A stretch of DNA of 64,000 nt from assembly GCF_030161635.1 (NCBI RefSeq), contig NZ_BSUO01000001.1, forward strand, positions 620,001-684,000, in the 5' to 3' direction. This DNA comes from Mobilicoccus caccae (GTDB lineage Bacteria; Actinomycetota; Actinomycetes; Actinomycetales; Dermatophilaceae). Position numbers and translations under genes: made by a program. The notes under the pieces were generated by a model that was not told where the DNA came from, ran no database searches, and worked only from the letters and a program-made list of their open reading frames with translations. This document shows, in pieces, positions 27,123 to 35,519 of the stretch (the stretch's first letter is position 1; each line of letters opens with the position of its first letter).

Positions 27123-27173
27123 GGCCGCACTATCGGTCCAGCGCAGGCGGCGCAACACGTTCCGGAGCTGCGC

Positions 27174-27905
27174 TCACGCCGGCCGCGCCACGAACACCGT
27201 CTCGCCGTGGAGCAGGGCGTGGCGGAGGGTCTGGTCCGGGGTGCCGGGGTGTTCGGTGAGGTCGAAGCCGGCGTCGCGGATCCGAGTGCGCAGGTCGCGC
27301 CCGTAGTGACGGACGTGGTCGTGACGGCCGAAGTGCTCGAGGCGGCCGGCGTCGGTGGTGATCGAGGAGTCCTCGTACGTGTCGGCCCACCCCTCGACGA
27401 TCGGCACCATGATCAGAGCCCGGCCGCCCGGAGCCAGGACGCGACGGATCTCCCGCAGCGCGCCGCGGTCGTCGTCGACGTGCTCGAGCACATGGGAGGC
27501 GACGACGACGTCGACGGAGGCATCCGGCAGGTCGATGGCCGTGATGTCGAGCACGCGATCGGCGGCGCCGGGGCGGATGTCGGCCGAGATGTACTCGCGG
27601 GCGAATCCCCGCAGCATCCGCGCCATCTCGGGCTCCGGCGCGAAGTGGAGCACGCGATCCTCCGGGCGCACCACCTGCTGCTCCGACTGCACGAGCATGA
27701 ACAGACGATGCCGCTCCACCGACCCGCACCGGATGCACTGCGCGTCGGGGCGCGGCGGAAATCCCTGCGCCTGAAAGTGGCCCACGTGGCCGCACATGTT
27801 GCACTCCCGGGTGTGGCTCCCGCGCAGCTCACGCAGCACGCGCGTGGCATACCTGAACCGACGCAACCGTTGGAACCGCGGCGGAAACCCGTTGTGACGC
27901 TTCAT
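27174..27905 (-). CDS. SAM-dependent methyltransferase with N-terminal zinc ribbon
   Basis: A 243-aa methyltransferase. The N-terminus has a CxxC...CxxC pair (CNMCG and CIRCG, about residues 37 and 60), likely a zinc ribbon. The Rossmann core includes LHFAPEPEM near 88, DVVVASHVLEHVDDDR near 138 (acidic loop for SAM) and the FGRHDHVRHYG motif typical of the class-I Methyltransf_11 group found near surface-glycan loci. Start at ATG 27905; an upstream in-frame start at 27947 would add 14 residues. It lies 67 nt before an O-antigen-ligase-like gene in the same direction, so it may methylate a glycan or its lipid carrier. Confidence 0.82.
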   Translation of the reverse strand: MKRHNGFPPRFQRLRRFRYATRVLRELRGSHTRECNMCGHVGHFQAQGFPPRPDAQCIRCGSVERHRLFMLVQSEQQVVRPEDRVLHFAPEPEMARMLRGFAREYISADIRPGAADRVLDITAIDLPDASVDVVVASHVLEHVDDDRGALREIRRVLAPGGRALIMVPIVEGWADTYEDSSITTDAGRLEHFGRHDHVRHYGRDLRTRIRDAGFDLTEHPGTPDQTLRHALLHGETVFVARPA

Positions 27906-27971
27906 GAGGCGGCCTCGTGTCGAAGGTGATGTCCGACCCATGATCACTCGCCGTGCCCCGCGCGCGTGGGA

Positions 27972-29473
27972 CTACGGCGCGCGGCGAGTCCGCAACCTCA
28001 GATGCCACGCCAGCACGACGAGCGAGGCGAGCATCAACCACCACGGCGTCCATCGCAGCGCCGAACTCGTGACGACACCCGCCATCACGAACCCGACGAA
28101 GAACACGAAAGTCAGGTAGCGGGCGCCCGCGTCGTCCAGGGAGGTCGGACGACCCAGCGTCGACGCGCGCCGGGGGATGCGCACCGCCCGCCACGCGATC
28201 ATCACGAGCACGACGACGAACGGGACGAACACGAGCAGTCCGTACTCCGTGAGGATCTCGACGAACGTGTGATGCAACGGCAGCACCCGCCCCACCTCGG
28301 GATGCTTCCAGCGCAGGAGTACCTCGAACCGCGCGCCGCCGACGCCCGTCCACGGGTCCTCACGCCACCACTGCAGGGCGATGCGCACGAGCGTGAGGCG
28401 CAGGGAGTCGGACCGGACCGTCTCGTCGTCGCCGGGCAGCAGCATCCACGCGAGGGGTTGGCGCGGCGCAGCGGCGGGATGACGAATGTCGCTGCGGCAG
28501 CGAGGATCAGCGCCGGGATCGTCCAACGCATCGACGGCCAGGCCGCGCGGGGGTAGCGGCGCGCGAGGGCGAGGATCGCGGCTCCGGCGGTGACGGCGCC
28601 CAGGGCCAGCAGGCCGGCTCTGCTGAGGGTGAGAGCGATGAGTGTCGCGAGCACGGCTGCGGTGACTGCGAGGGTGGCCAGGTAGGTGCGGGAGATGCGC
28701 TCGGTCATGCGCGAGAGCACCACGCCGACCCCCACGACCAGCACACACGCGAGGTTGTTGGGGTTGCCGAACGGGCCCGCGGGGGAGAACGCCGGGGGGC
28801 CGTAGGGGGCGCCGGGGCTGAAGTGGATTCCGGTCACGGACTCGCCCACGGCCATGAGCGCCAGGGGTGCGACGACGAGCAGCCAGAGGCGGCGCATGGC
28901 GCTCACGCCGCCCCGGGTCGGGCCGGTGAGCAGCACGAATGCGACGGTGATGAGGGCGCACGCGATGAGCCCCTGGGCTTCCGCGACGACCAACCGCCCA
29001 CCCGGCCACCACGCCGACCACAGGGGATACGACGCGGCCCACGTCGTGAACAGGGCGACGAGGGCGACGAGCGGGAGGCCGCCGCGGCGGGGGAGTTGCG
29101 GTAGGTGCGTGAGCCCGGCGGCCAGGGCCACGGCGTACAGGGTCCAGATGACGGCCGGAGGGAAGAGAGGCGTGAGCGTCGTGAGCATCGGCGCCCACAC
29201 GGTGAAGACGGCGAGGACCGCTGCTGTGGCGAGGCGGAGGTTGCGGGTGCGGGCTTGCTGTCGGTGGTGGAGGGAGGCTTGGTGGGAGGTCGGCGGGGTG
29301 GTCGCCGGGGTGGCAGTCGGCTTGCGGCCCTGGATGGTTCGGGCGACCTCGGCCTCATGGGCGGCTTCGCGGGTGACGTGGGCGCGGACGTCCTCGAGCT
29401 GATCGCGGGCAGGCTCAGCGGTGCGGCCGGATGCCTCCGTGCCGACGGTCATCGGAGCGTCGCCGTACTTCAT
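27972..29473 (-). CDS. O-antigen ligase/polymerase-like membrane protein (Wzy/WaaL type), frame break
   Basis: About 500 aa with roughly ten membrane helices. It starts at the ATG at 29473 (AAGGGG upstream). A large periplasmic-type loop near residues 300-400 contains the WWREDPWTGVGGARFE signature, HHTFVEILTEYG (conserved His) and an earlier FGNPNN motif, all typical of the PF04932 O-antigen ligase fold. Members transfer or polymerise glycan from an undecaprenyl carrier. The frame breaks at the GGGG run 28454-28457; one missing base joins the parts through ANPLAWMLLP. A second, unbroken member occurs at 58392-59873. Confidence 0.82.
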
Positions 29474-29823
29474 CACGCCCCCTTGATGACCGGCCTCGGC
29501 CTCCAGGGTCGCGGTGAACCGGGGCGACGGCCAAGTGCGCTTGCGTCTCAGGGGGATTCGGGCGGCGTCGATCGGTGGACGGTGCTTCGGGAGGAAAGGG
29601 TGTCGGAGGGGAGTGGCACGGTGATCTCCATCTGGGGGTGCTTCGGTGCTTCGGGGTCGTGGTTCGGGTCTCTTTGATGCGGCGGTCGGGAGGCCGGCTG
29701 TGGATTCTCGAGAATTGAGTTCGTGGCGTTCGGAGTGCGGTGTGCGAATCGCTGTGAGGTGTAACGGAGGTCGGGGTTCATCCACAGCGCTGATCGGGTC
29801 TGGAGTTATCAACAGGCTGAGGG
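29474..29823. other. intergenic region upstream of two divergent genes
   Basis: About 350 bases with no recognisable gene. It contains the 5' region of the O-antigen-ligase-like gene on the left and the promoter of the DUF222-HNH gene on the right. Confidence 0.4.
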
Positions 29824-29852
29824 TTGTGAGGCGTATTTGTGTTCGATAAGAT
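29824..29852 (+). promoter_or_regulatory. promoter of the DUF222-HNH gene
   Basis: TTGTGA (29824-29829), 17 bp, TAAGAT (29847-29852). The -10 ends 6 nt before the ATG at 29859, so the transcript is probably leaderless. Confidence 0.6.
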
Positions 29853-29858
29853 GCACGT

Positions 29859-31237
29859 ATGACTACAGCCGCACTCACCACGATCATCGGTCCCGCCGAT
29901 GATGCTGTCGTGGTGCAGGTGGAGCGACTCACCCGGGAGTTGGGTGACCTCGCTCGCGGCGTGGTGTCGATCCCCTCCGGCGACCTCGCGGCGGTGGCGG
30001 CGGCCGCGTCGGCGCTGGTGTCGGCGGCCGAGGCCACCCGGGCCGCGGTGGTACTGGAGGCCTACCAGCGGGGCGTGATCGCCCAGTCCGATCACCCGCG
30101 GGTCGATCGGTGGGTGGAACAGTCCAGCCGTGAGGGAGGCGCGCCGCTGGCCCGGGCGCAGGCCCGGCAACTCAAGGACATCGCCTCCCTGCCCGAAGGG
30201 GAGATCTGGCGGCGCTGCGTCGGGCGATCATCGAGGGACGGGTGCCGATGGAGGCCGCGGCCACGGTCGCGCGGGTCTTTCGTCGGTGGCGCTCTACCAT
30301 CGACTACGGCGACTGGGACGTGCTGCTGGAGACCCTCATCGGCTGGGCCGCCGAGGGAGCGGTACGCCGCGAGCTGGAAGCCCTCGAAGACATGGTCATC
30401 GGGCAGTACGGCACCGCCGGCGCGCTGGACGCCGCCCACGAACGGGACTACCAGCGGCGCGAACTCACCGCCTTCCGCCGCGACCACGCCGGGATGCTGT
30501 GCGCGACGCTGCGCCTGGACCCGGCCTCCGAGGCCGTGTTCACCGCCGCGATCCACGCCACCTCCGCACCCCGTCCGGGCGATGACGGCACCCTGGACGA
30601 ACGCACGCCCGGTCAGCGACGCGCCGACGCGCTGCTGGCCCTGGTCGGGGGCGCGACCACCCCGTCCCGCGCGATGCCCGGCTCGGGATCCAAGGCCAGA
30701 GTCGTCATCACGATGACACTGCAGGACCTGCTCTCCGGGATCGCCGACCACGCCGCGGGCGAGTCCGCAGCCCATGGGGCTTTCGGCGGGCAGCGGGTCT
30801 CCACCGAGCGAGGCTATGGGACGACCGGATTCGCCCAGGCGCTCTCACCCACCGAGGTGCGGATGCTGGCCTGCGACGCACAGATCATCCCGGCCGTCCT
30901 CGGCGGGTCAGGTGAACTCCTCGAACTCGGGCACACCAAACGGCTCATCACCCCCGGGCTGGGATACGCGCTGCAACTACGCGACAAGGGATGCAGCTTC
31001 CCCGGCTGCACGGCACCCTCGAGCTGGTGCGACGGACACCACATCACGCACTGGGCCGCCGGCGGACGAACCGACCTGAACAACCTCGCCCTGCTCTGCC
31101 GACATCATCACGTCGAAGTCCACCGCAAAGGACATACCGCCACCGTCGACGACGACGCAGTCCACTGGGTCAGATCCGACGGCACACCCATCGGCAATCG
31201 ACCACGCCCCGACACGCCCTTGGCAGGCACGGCATGA
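29859..31237 (+). CDS. DUF222-HNH endonuclease (13E12 repeat family), frame break
   Basis: About 459 aa. The N-terminal DUF222 region is helical (AAASALVSAAEATRAAV and HPRVDRWVEQSSRE). The C-terminal HNH nuclease has the zinc-finger pattern CSFPGCTAP, GHHITHWAAGG and NLALLCRHHH with its catalytic histidines near residues 380-420. Two frames join at about 30205, where one missing G in the GAGATC region restores DLAALRRAIIEGR, so the nuclease is probably intact. The family is abundant in actinobacteria, related to the mycobacterial REP13E12 phage-inserted repeat proteins, and its members behave like mobile or selfish genes. It starts with a leaderless promoter. Confidence 0.85.
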
Positions 31238-31282
31238 ACGGGGTGTCCGGGATGAACGGGGTGAACGGGGTGAACGGCTTCG
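31231..31282. repeat. short direct repeats GAACGGGGTG
   Basis: Four nearly adjacent GAACGGGGTG-like units overlap the end of the HNH gene and run into the following gap. They may reflect slippage. Confidence 0.5.
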
Positions 31283-31320
31283 CGGTCGCTGAGGTGTGCC
31301 CGATTCTGCGAACCACATGC

Positions 31321-31356
31321 CGAGGCCCCGGCAAGCCGATGCTCGCCGGGGCCTCG
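31321..31356. terminator. strong bidirectional hairpin terminator
   Basis: CGAGGCCCCGGC (31321-31332) and GCCGGGGCCTCG (31345-31356) are perfect inverted copies with a 12-nt loop, sited between convergent HNH and CWB2 genes. Confidence 0.75.
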
Positions 31357-31371
31357 TCAGTCGATCGTGGG

Positions 31372-33228
31372 TCAGCAGCCACCCGTGAGGGCGCTGAAGT
31401 CGCCGACGATGTTGCTCGATCCGAGGCGGACCGTCTCCGTCAGCGGCAGCTTGTCGAGCTGCGTCTTGACGCTGGTCGGCAGGCACTGACGCAGCGTCAG
31501 CGCGAGCGGGGCGTTCACGGAGTGAGCCGCCGGGATGCCGGCGAGGGCGTCCGGGTAGTTCAGGCCCGTAGCGAGGAAGGCGCTGGTCGGCGCCTTGTTG
31601 TCCACCGGCTTGCCCGTGACGTTCTCGATGATCAGCGCGGAGGTGGCGAAACGGTCGCTACCACCGGCGCGGTCGATCTGGACGTTGCCGACGATGTCGC
31701 CGACCTGGCGGGCCACCGAGGTGCGCACGACGTCGTCACCGCCGACGAGCACGACCTTCTTCGGCGCCAGACGGCGCAGCTCCACGACCGTCTCGTCCGT
31801 CAGCGTGCGGCCGTCGGTGAGGAGCATCGCCGCGCCCTCACGAGCCGCACCCGAACCGCCCGCGAGAGCGTCGGGGAAGTTCATGCCGGACGCGATGTAG
31901 ACCGTGCCACCCGCCGAGCGACCGGCGGAGACCTTGGCCGCCGTCGCGAAGCGGTCAGCGCCCTGGATACGGGACACCGTGGCGATCTCCGCGAGCTGCT
32001 TCTCGACGTCCGCGTTCACGGCCGCCGTGCCACCCACGATGCGGATGTTCTTCGGCTGCATGCGGCGGATCTCGGCGAGCACGGACGGCTTGACCGAGCC
32101 GCTCGCGGTGAGCATCAGCGGAGCCTTCGCCGACGCCGCGGCCGGACCGGCAGCGAGAGCGTCAGGGAAGTTCATGCCGTTGGCCACGTACACCGTGTCG
32201 CGCTGACCAGGGAAGTACTTCTTGGCGATCTCCACCGCGGTCTCGAACCGGTCCGAACCCTGAACGCGGGTGATCGACGGTTCGGAGCGAGCGCTCGTGA
32301 ACTCGTACGTGAACGTGCGGGTCGACGCGCCGTTGCCGAAGGTCTGGCCCTCTGCCGCGGTCGCCACGACGGTCACCGTCGCCTTGCCGTTGGCGTCCCG
32401 CGTCACGGTCGAGGGGACGTTCACCGTGACCGTCGAGCCACTACCGAACGTGACGGGCGCGCCGTTCATCGTCCACGTGACGTTGGGGGTCGACGTGAAG
32501 GTCAGGGCGTCGTTGGCGCTACCGGCCGGGTCGGCCTTGGTCGGCTCGGTGACGGTCAGCGCAGCCGGCACCTGAGCGGCGGTCGTCGCGCGCAGGGTCC
32601 ACTCCTGCGTCGTCTTGCCGTCGGCGAGGACGTAACCCGGCGCAGCGGTGGCGAGCACCTTGACGTCGGTGGAGGCTCCCGAGCCGTGCGTGATCGTCAC
32701 GTCACGGCTCGACTCGTTCGCACCCAGGGTGATCGGGGTGCCGCCCTGCACGGTCCAGGTCGCCACGCCAGGGGTCTTGTACACGGTGATGACGTCGGCG
32801 GTGGACCCCGGCGTGTCCGCCACGCGCGGCGCGGTCACCGAGGCGACCGAGTCGTTGACCGTGACGGCAGAGGCGAACTCGGTCGTCGTGGCGCTGCGCA
32901 CCTTGAGCTGGTAGTCGCCCTTGGTGGTCTCGGTGATGGTGCAGGTGAGCGTGCCGTCGGCGGCGGCCGCCGCGGGCGCGGCGCACGAGTTGGACTCGGC
33001 GAGGTTCGAGAGGTCGTTGGCGCTCGTTGCGGTCAGCGGCACGCTGTACTGGGTCCCGGCCGTCAGGCCGGTGACCTTGGCGGTGAAGGCCTGCCCCGCC
33101 ACCGGCGCCGTGGGGGTGAGGGTGATCGTGGGAGCAGCCGCGGCGGACGTCGCGGGAATGACGACACCGGCCGCCATCATGGCGACGGTCGCAGCGGTGG
33201 TGAGAGAACGAGAACGAACAACAGGCAT
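31372..33228 (-). CDS. CWB2 cell-wall-binding protein with Ig-like N-terminal domains
   Basis: A 618-aa intact secreted protein from the ATG at 33228 (GGAGGGG upstream); longer in-frame starts lie outside the signal peptide. The signal ends near residue 30 (ATSAAAAP). Residues 32-300 form two or three Ig-like beta domains (TLTPTAPVAGQAFTAKVTG, WTVQGGTPITLG, WTMNGAPVTFG). Three CWB2 repeats follow: RVQGSDRFETAVEIAKK, RIQGADRFATAAKVSAG and AGGSDRFATSALIIEN, with the MNFPDALAGG motif in repeats one and two. Similar Ig-plus-CWB2 architecture appears in clostridial and actinobacterial adhesins. Ends with a Cys three residues before the stop (LTGGC), which could disulfide-bond. Confidence 0.9.
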   Translation of the reverse strand: MPVVRSRSLTTAATVAMMAAGVVIPATSAAAAPTITLTPTAPVAGQAFTAKVTGLTAGTQYSVPLTATSANDLSNLAESNSCAAPAAAAADGTLTCTITETTKGDYQLKVRSATTTEFASAVTVNDSVASVTAPRVADTPGSTADVITVYKTPGVATWTVQGGTPITLGANESSRDVTITHGSGASTDVKVLATAAPGYVLADGKTTQEWTLRATTAAQVPAALTVTEPTKADPAGSANDALTFTSTPNVTWTMNGAPVTFGSGSTVTVNVPSTVTRDANGKATVTVVATAAEGQTFGNGASTRTFTYEFTSARSEPSITRVQGSDRFETAVEIAKKYFPGQRDTVYVANGMNFPDALAAGPAAASAKAPLMLTASGSVKPSVLAEIRRMQPKNIRIVGGTAAVNADVEKQLAEIATVSRIQGADRFATAAKVSAGRSAGGTVYIASGMNFPDALAGGSGAAREGAAMLLTDGRTLTDETVVELRRLAPKKVVLVGGDDVVRTSVARQVGDIVGNVQIDRAGGSDRFATSALIIENVTGKPVDNKAPTSAFLATGLNYPDALAGIPAAHSVNAPLALTLRQCLPTSVKTQLDKLPLTETVRLGSSNIVGDFSALTGGC

Positions 33229-33488
33229 GTGGTGACACCCCTCCGGTCGCGCGAAGGCGACCTCAAGTTGGAGACCGCGGAACGCTGGACCCCCAAGCCC
33301 GCGGTCGGGGCCCAGCATCAGCCGGACGCCCACCCATGATGGTGAACCGGCAGGTCTCCGCTTGCAAGTCGATCAGATGTCCGAGACGTACGTCCAGGAG
33401 TGTCGATTGTCCGGTTCGGGGGAGTCACGGTGTGACGGGGTGCGAGGGGCGCCTGCCGCTCAGGAGTGGGGGTCGCTACGGTCGCCGG

Positions 33489-34019
33489 TCACCAGCGCAG
33501 GTCGTCGGTGCGGCGCAGGCGCTCCACGTACACGCCCACGACCTGGCAGATCGAGAAGGTGAGCAGCGGAAAGATCCACGCCTCGACGATGGCCGCCGTA
33601 TAGAACGTGAGCGCGACAAAGTTGGCGAGCGCGACGATCACGCCGACGCGCACCGAGGCCCGGCCCGAGATGTCGCGGTGAAAATCGCCCGTCGCACAAC
33701 CCGGGATCAGCGCCACCCGGGCGACGAACGACACGAGGACGACTCCGGCGAGGCCGAGGAGCGACAGCTCGTACAGGGCCGGCAGGCGGGAGATCGACAC
33801 GGACGTCGCCTCGGCGTCGAGCATGGCCACCGCCATCAGGGCGGGACTGCCGGCGGCCATGGCGGCGGCGGTCACGATCATCGGCAGGGTGAGCCACAGC
33901 AGCAGCAGGCATGCCGCGAACTCCAGGTGCGTGCGGAGTTCACGGGTGATGGCTGGGGTGGGTGGCGTGCTGACGACCAGTGCCCCGCCGAGGGTGGGGT
34001 GCGTGTCGCTCATGCTCAT
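33489..34019 (-). CDS. membrane protein of unknown function
   Basis: A 176-aa membrane protein with about four predicted helices (LEFAACLLLLWLTLPMIV, a middle Ala-rich helix, LSLLGLAGVVLVSFVARVAL, and one near 125-160). No catalytic motif or signature of a known transporter family is visible. It lies between a CWB2 gene and a metallopeptidase-like gene with no obvious operon link. Start chosen at the ATG at 34019 (MSMSDTHP); an ATG two codons later is equally possible. Gene density and codon bias look ordinary. Confidence 0.65.
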   Translation of the reverse strand: MSMSDTHPTLGGALVVSTPPTPAITRELRTHLEFAACLLLLWLTLPMIVTAAAMAAGSPALMAVAMLDAEATSVSISRLPALYELSLLGLAGVVLVSFVARVALIPGCATGDFHRDISGRASVRVGVIVALANFVALTFYTAAIVEAWIFPLLTFSICQVVGVYVERLRRTDDLRW

Positions 34020-34124
34020 GTCGCGTCCTTACGTGGTCGACCGTCCGTGGTCTGCATGTGCACCCTCCAGATCGGTCGAACGACCGAGGAGATGAGGGCT
34101 GTCGGGTACCGCTACGGATCCCCC

Positions 34125-35150
34125 TCAGCGGCGCGGCAACCCGTGCTGCTTCAGCAGCGCGTCGACCTTGCTCACCGAGAGGCGGTTCTTCTGGATCGAG
34201 GGGGTCTTGTGCTGCTTGGTCCAGTAGCGGGCGAACGACTCGGCCCAGACCTCCGCGGGCATGCCGACGTAGGGGCCGGCGGTGAACGTCTTGCGGCCGG
34301 CGAGCTTGGTGACCTCCGCACGCAGGGCCGTCGCCCGGGGCAGGTAGGAGACGGCGTGGCCCAGCTCGTGAGCGGTCACGTAGGCCATCGAGGCGACATC
34401 ACGGGTCTCGAGGATCGCGATGTCGCGCTTGCCGTACTGGATGTACCCGAGCACCGACATGTCCTTGACCGTGGTGTCGGGCACCTTCCACGTGATCGTC
34501 GGCACGCAGTGGACGCGGTAGTTGCCCGCCTTCTTCGCCAGGGCCGTGAACTGCGTGATCGCCGTGCGACACAGGCCGGGAGCCGACGACAGCGGCAGGC
34601 GCTCCGACGCGCCGACCTTGGCCGTCGCCCACTCGACCGACTGCACCCACTGTTCCGGCACCAGCTTGCTGTTGACGGTGAGGACCGCGACACCGTCGAA
34701 CCAGAAGTCGTACCCCTTGGTGGTCCCCGGCTTGCACACGACCGTGTGACCAGACGGACCCCACCAGCTCGGCATCGCCGACTTCACCAGATCGCGACAC
34801 CGCCGGTCACGGGCGCTCATCGGGGTGGCGTCCGCCTTGCGCACCCGCGCCTTGATGTCGGGGATGCTCATCGCGAGGAACGCATCGCCCTCGGGCGCGG
34901 GGGAGCGGGTCGCGGCATGGCGGGTGGGGTGGGAGGCCTGTGTGTCGTCGGGGTCGTCGGCGCTCTGGCCCGGTGCGCTCTGGCCCGGTGCGCTCTGATT
35001 CGCCGCGTTCTGGTTCGCCGCGTTCTGGTTCGCTGCGTTCTGGCTCGACGCGCTCAGGCTCGGTGCGGCAGCGAGGGGCTGAGCCGGTGCCGGTGCGGCA
35101 CAGCCCAGTGCGGCGACGGTCAGTGCGGTCACGGCAGCGGAGAGTTTCAC
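34125..35150 (-). CDS. secreted lipoprotein metallopeptidase-like protein (HELGH)
   Basis: A 341-aa protein. The GTG at 35150 (AGGGGGC upstream) opens a lipoprotein signal with lipobox ALGC near residue 17. A low-complexity Asn/Ala/Gln/Ser linker with NAANQ and SAPGQ repeats (about 35-65) links to the catalytic region. HELGHAVSY near residue 277 is a gluzincin-type zinc motif (HExxH), and MPAEVWAESFARYW about 40 residues later supplies the probable third ligand Glu. A Cys pair (CRTAIT... and VHCVP) sits upstream. Its C-terminal domain closely resembles the end of the CWB2 protein at 37997-39702. Substrate unknown; peptidoglycan cross-link or surface-protein processing are guesses. Confidence 0.75.
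   Translation of the reverse strand: MKLSAAVTALTVAALGCAAPAPAQPLAAAPSLSASSQNAANQNAANQNAANQSAPGQSAPGQSADDPDDTQASHPTRHAATRSPAPEGDAFLAMSIPDIKARVRKADATPMSARDRRCRDLVKSAMPSWWGPSGHTVVCKPGTTKGYDFWFDGVAVLTVNSKLVPEQWVQSVEWATAKVGASERLPLSSAPGLCRTAITQFTALAKKAGNYRVHCVPTITWKVPDTTVKDMSVLGYIQYGKRDIAILETRDVASMAYVTAHELGHAVSYLPRATALRAEVTKLAGRKTFTAGPYVGMPAEVWAESFARYWTKQHKTPSIQKNRLSVSKVDALLKQHGLPRR
34961..35046. repeat. 15-bp coding tandem repeats
   Basis: Two related 15-bp units repeat 5-6 times, encoding the SAPGQ and NAANQ runs of the metallopeptidase-like linker. Such runs are prone to slippage and length variation. Confidence 0.7.
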
Positions 35151-35519
35151 GGTGCCCCCTGGGGCGATGGTGAGCGACATGCGTGCCGACCGTCGTCACC
35201 GCGGGAGGCTGCGCACACGAACGGCAGTCATCCTGCCTCATCACGCACCGGGCGCGGGCGGCGGATGTGGACGCTGCAGGCCGGACGGCAACGGCCTTGC
35301 GGCTCCCCGGACATGGGAGGACGGTCCCACCCTTTGCGGCTGGGACCGTCACCCGGACTATCGGCACGGAACACCCCGGGGTTACACCCTCGCCATCAGT
35401 TCTTGCATGGAAGGAAACCGGCGGGGCGCCCGGGAGACCAGGATCGAGCAGGTCGCCGGCGTCCCGTCAGGGCCGATGAGCGGCGAGAACACGCCGGCCA
35501 GGACGTGCGATGTCGCACG
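35151..35519. other. gap with no gene; hairpin terminator within
   Basis: No gene is supported. The main feature is the hairpin at 35320-35350. ACCCCGGGGT near 35370 is a short palindrome. I looked for riboswitch-like folds and did not find a match I would defend. Confidence 0.4.
35320..35350 (-). terminator. hairpin terminator after the GH31 gene
   Basis: GACGGTCCCA (35320-35329) and TGGGACCGTC (35341-35350) pair perfectly with an 11-nt loop, about 170 nt past the GH31 stop on the - strand. Confidence 0.6.

Noticed and set aside
29859-31237. HNH gene as a group I intron or intein
   Set aside because: DUF222-HNH architecture is a free-standing gene family; no intron or intein splice motifs are seen.
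34961-35046. CRISPR-like spacing in 15-bp repeats
   Set aside because: Repeats are contiguous, coding and lack spacers.
35151-35519. Riboswitch such as c-di-AMP (ydaO) upstream of a wall-degrading gene
   Set aside because: Only a simple hairpin and a short palindrome are visible. The conserved core sequences of ydaO-type riboswitches are not found, and the gap faces the 5' end of one gene and the 3' end of another.
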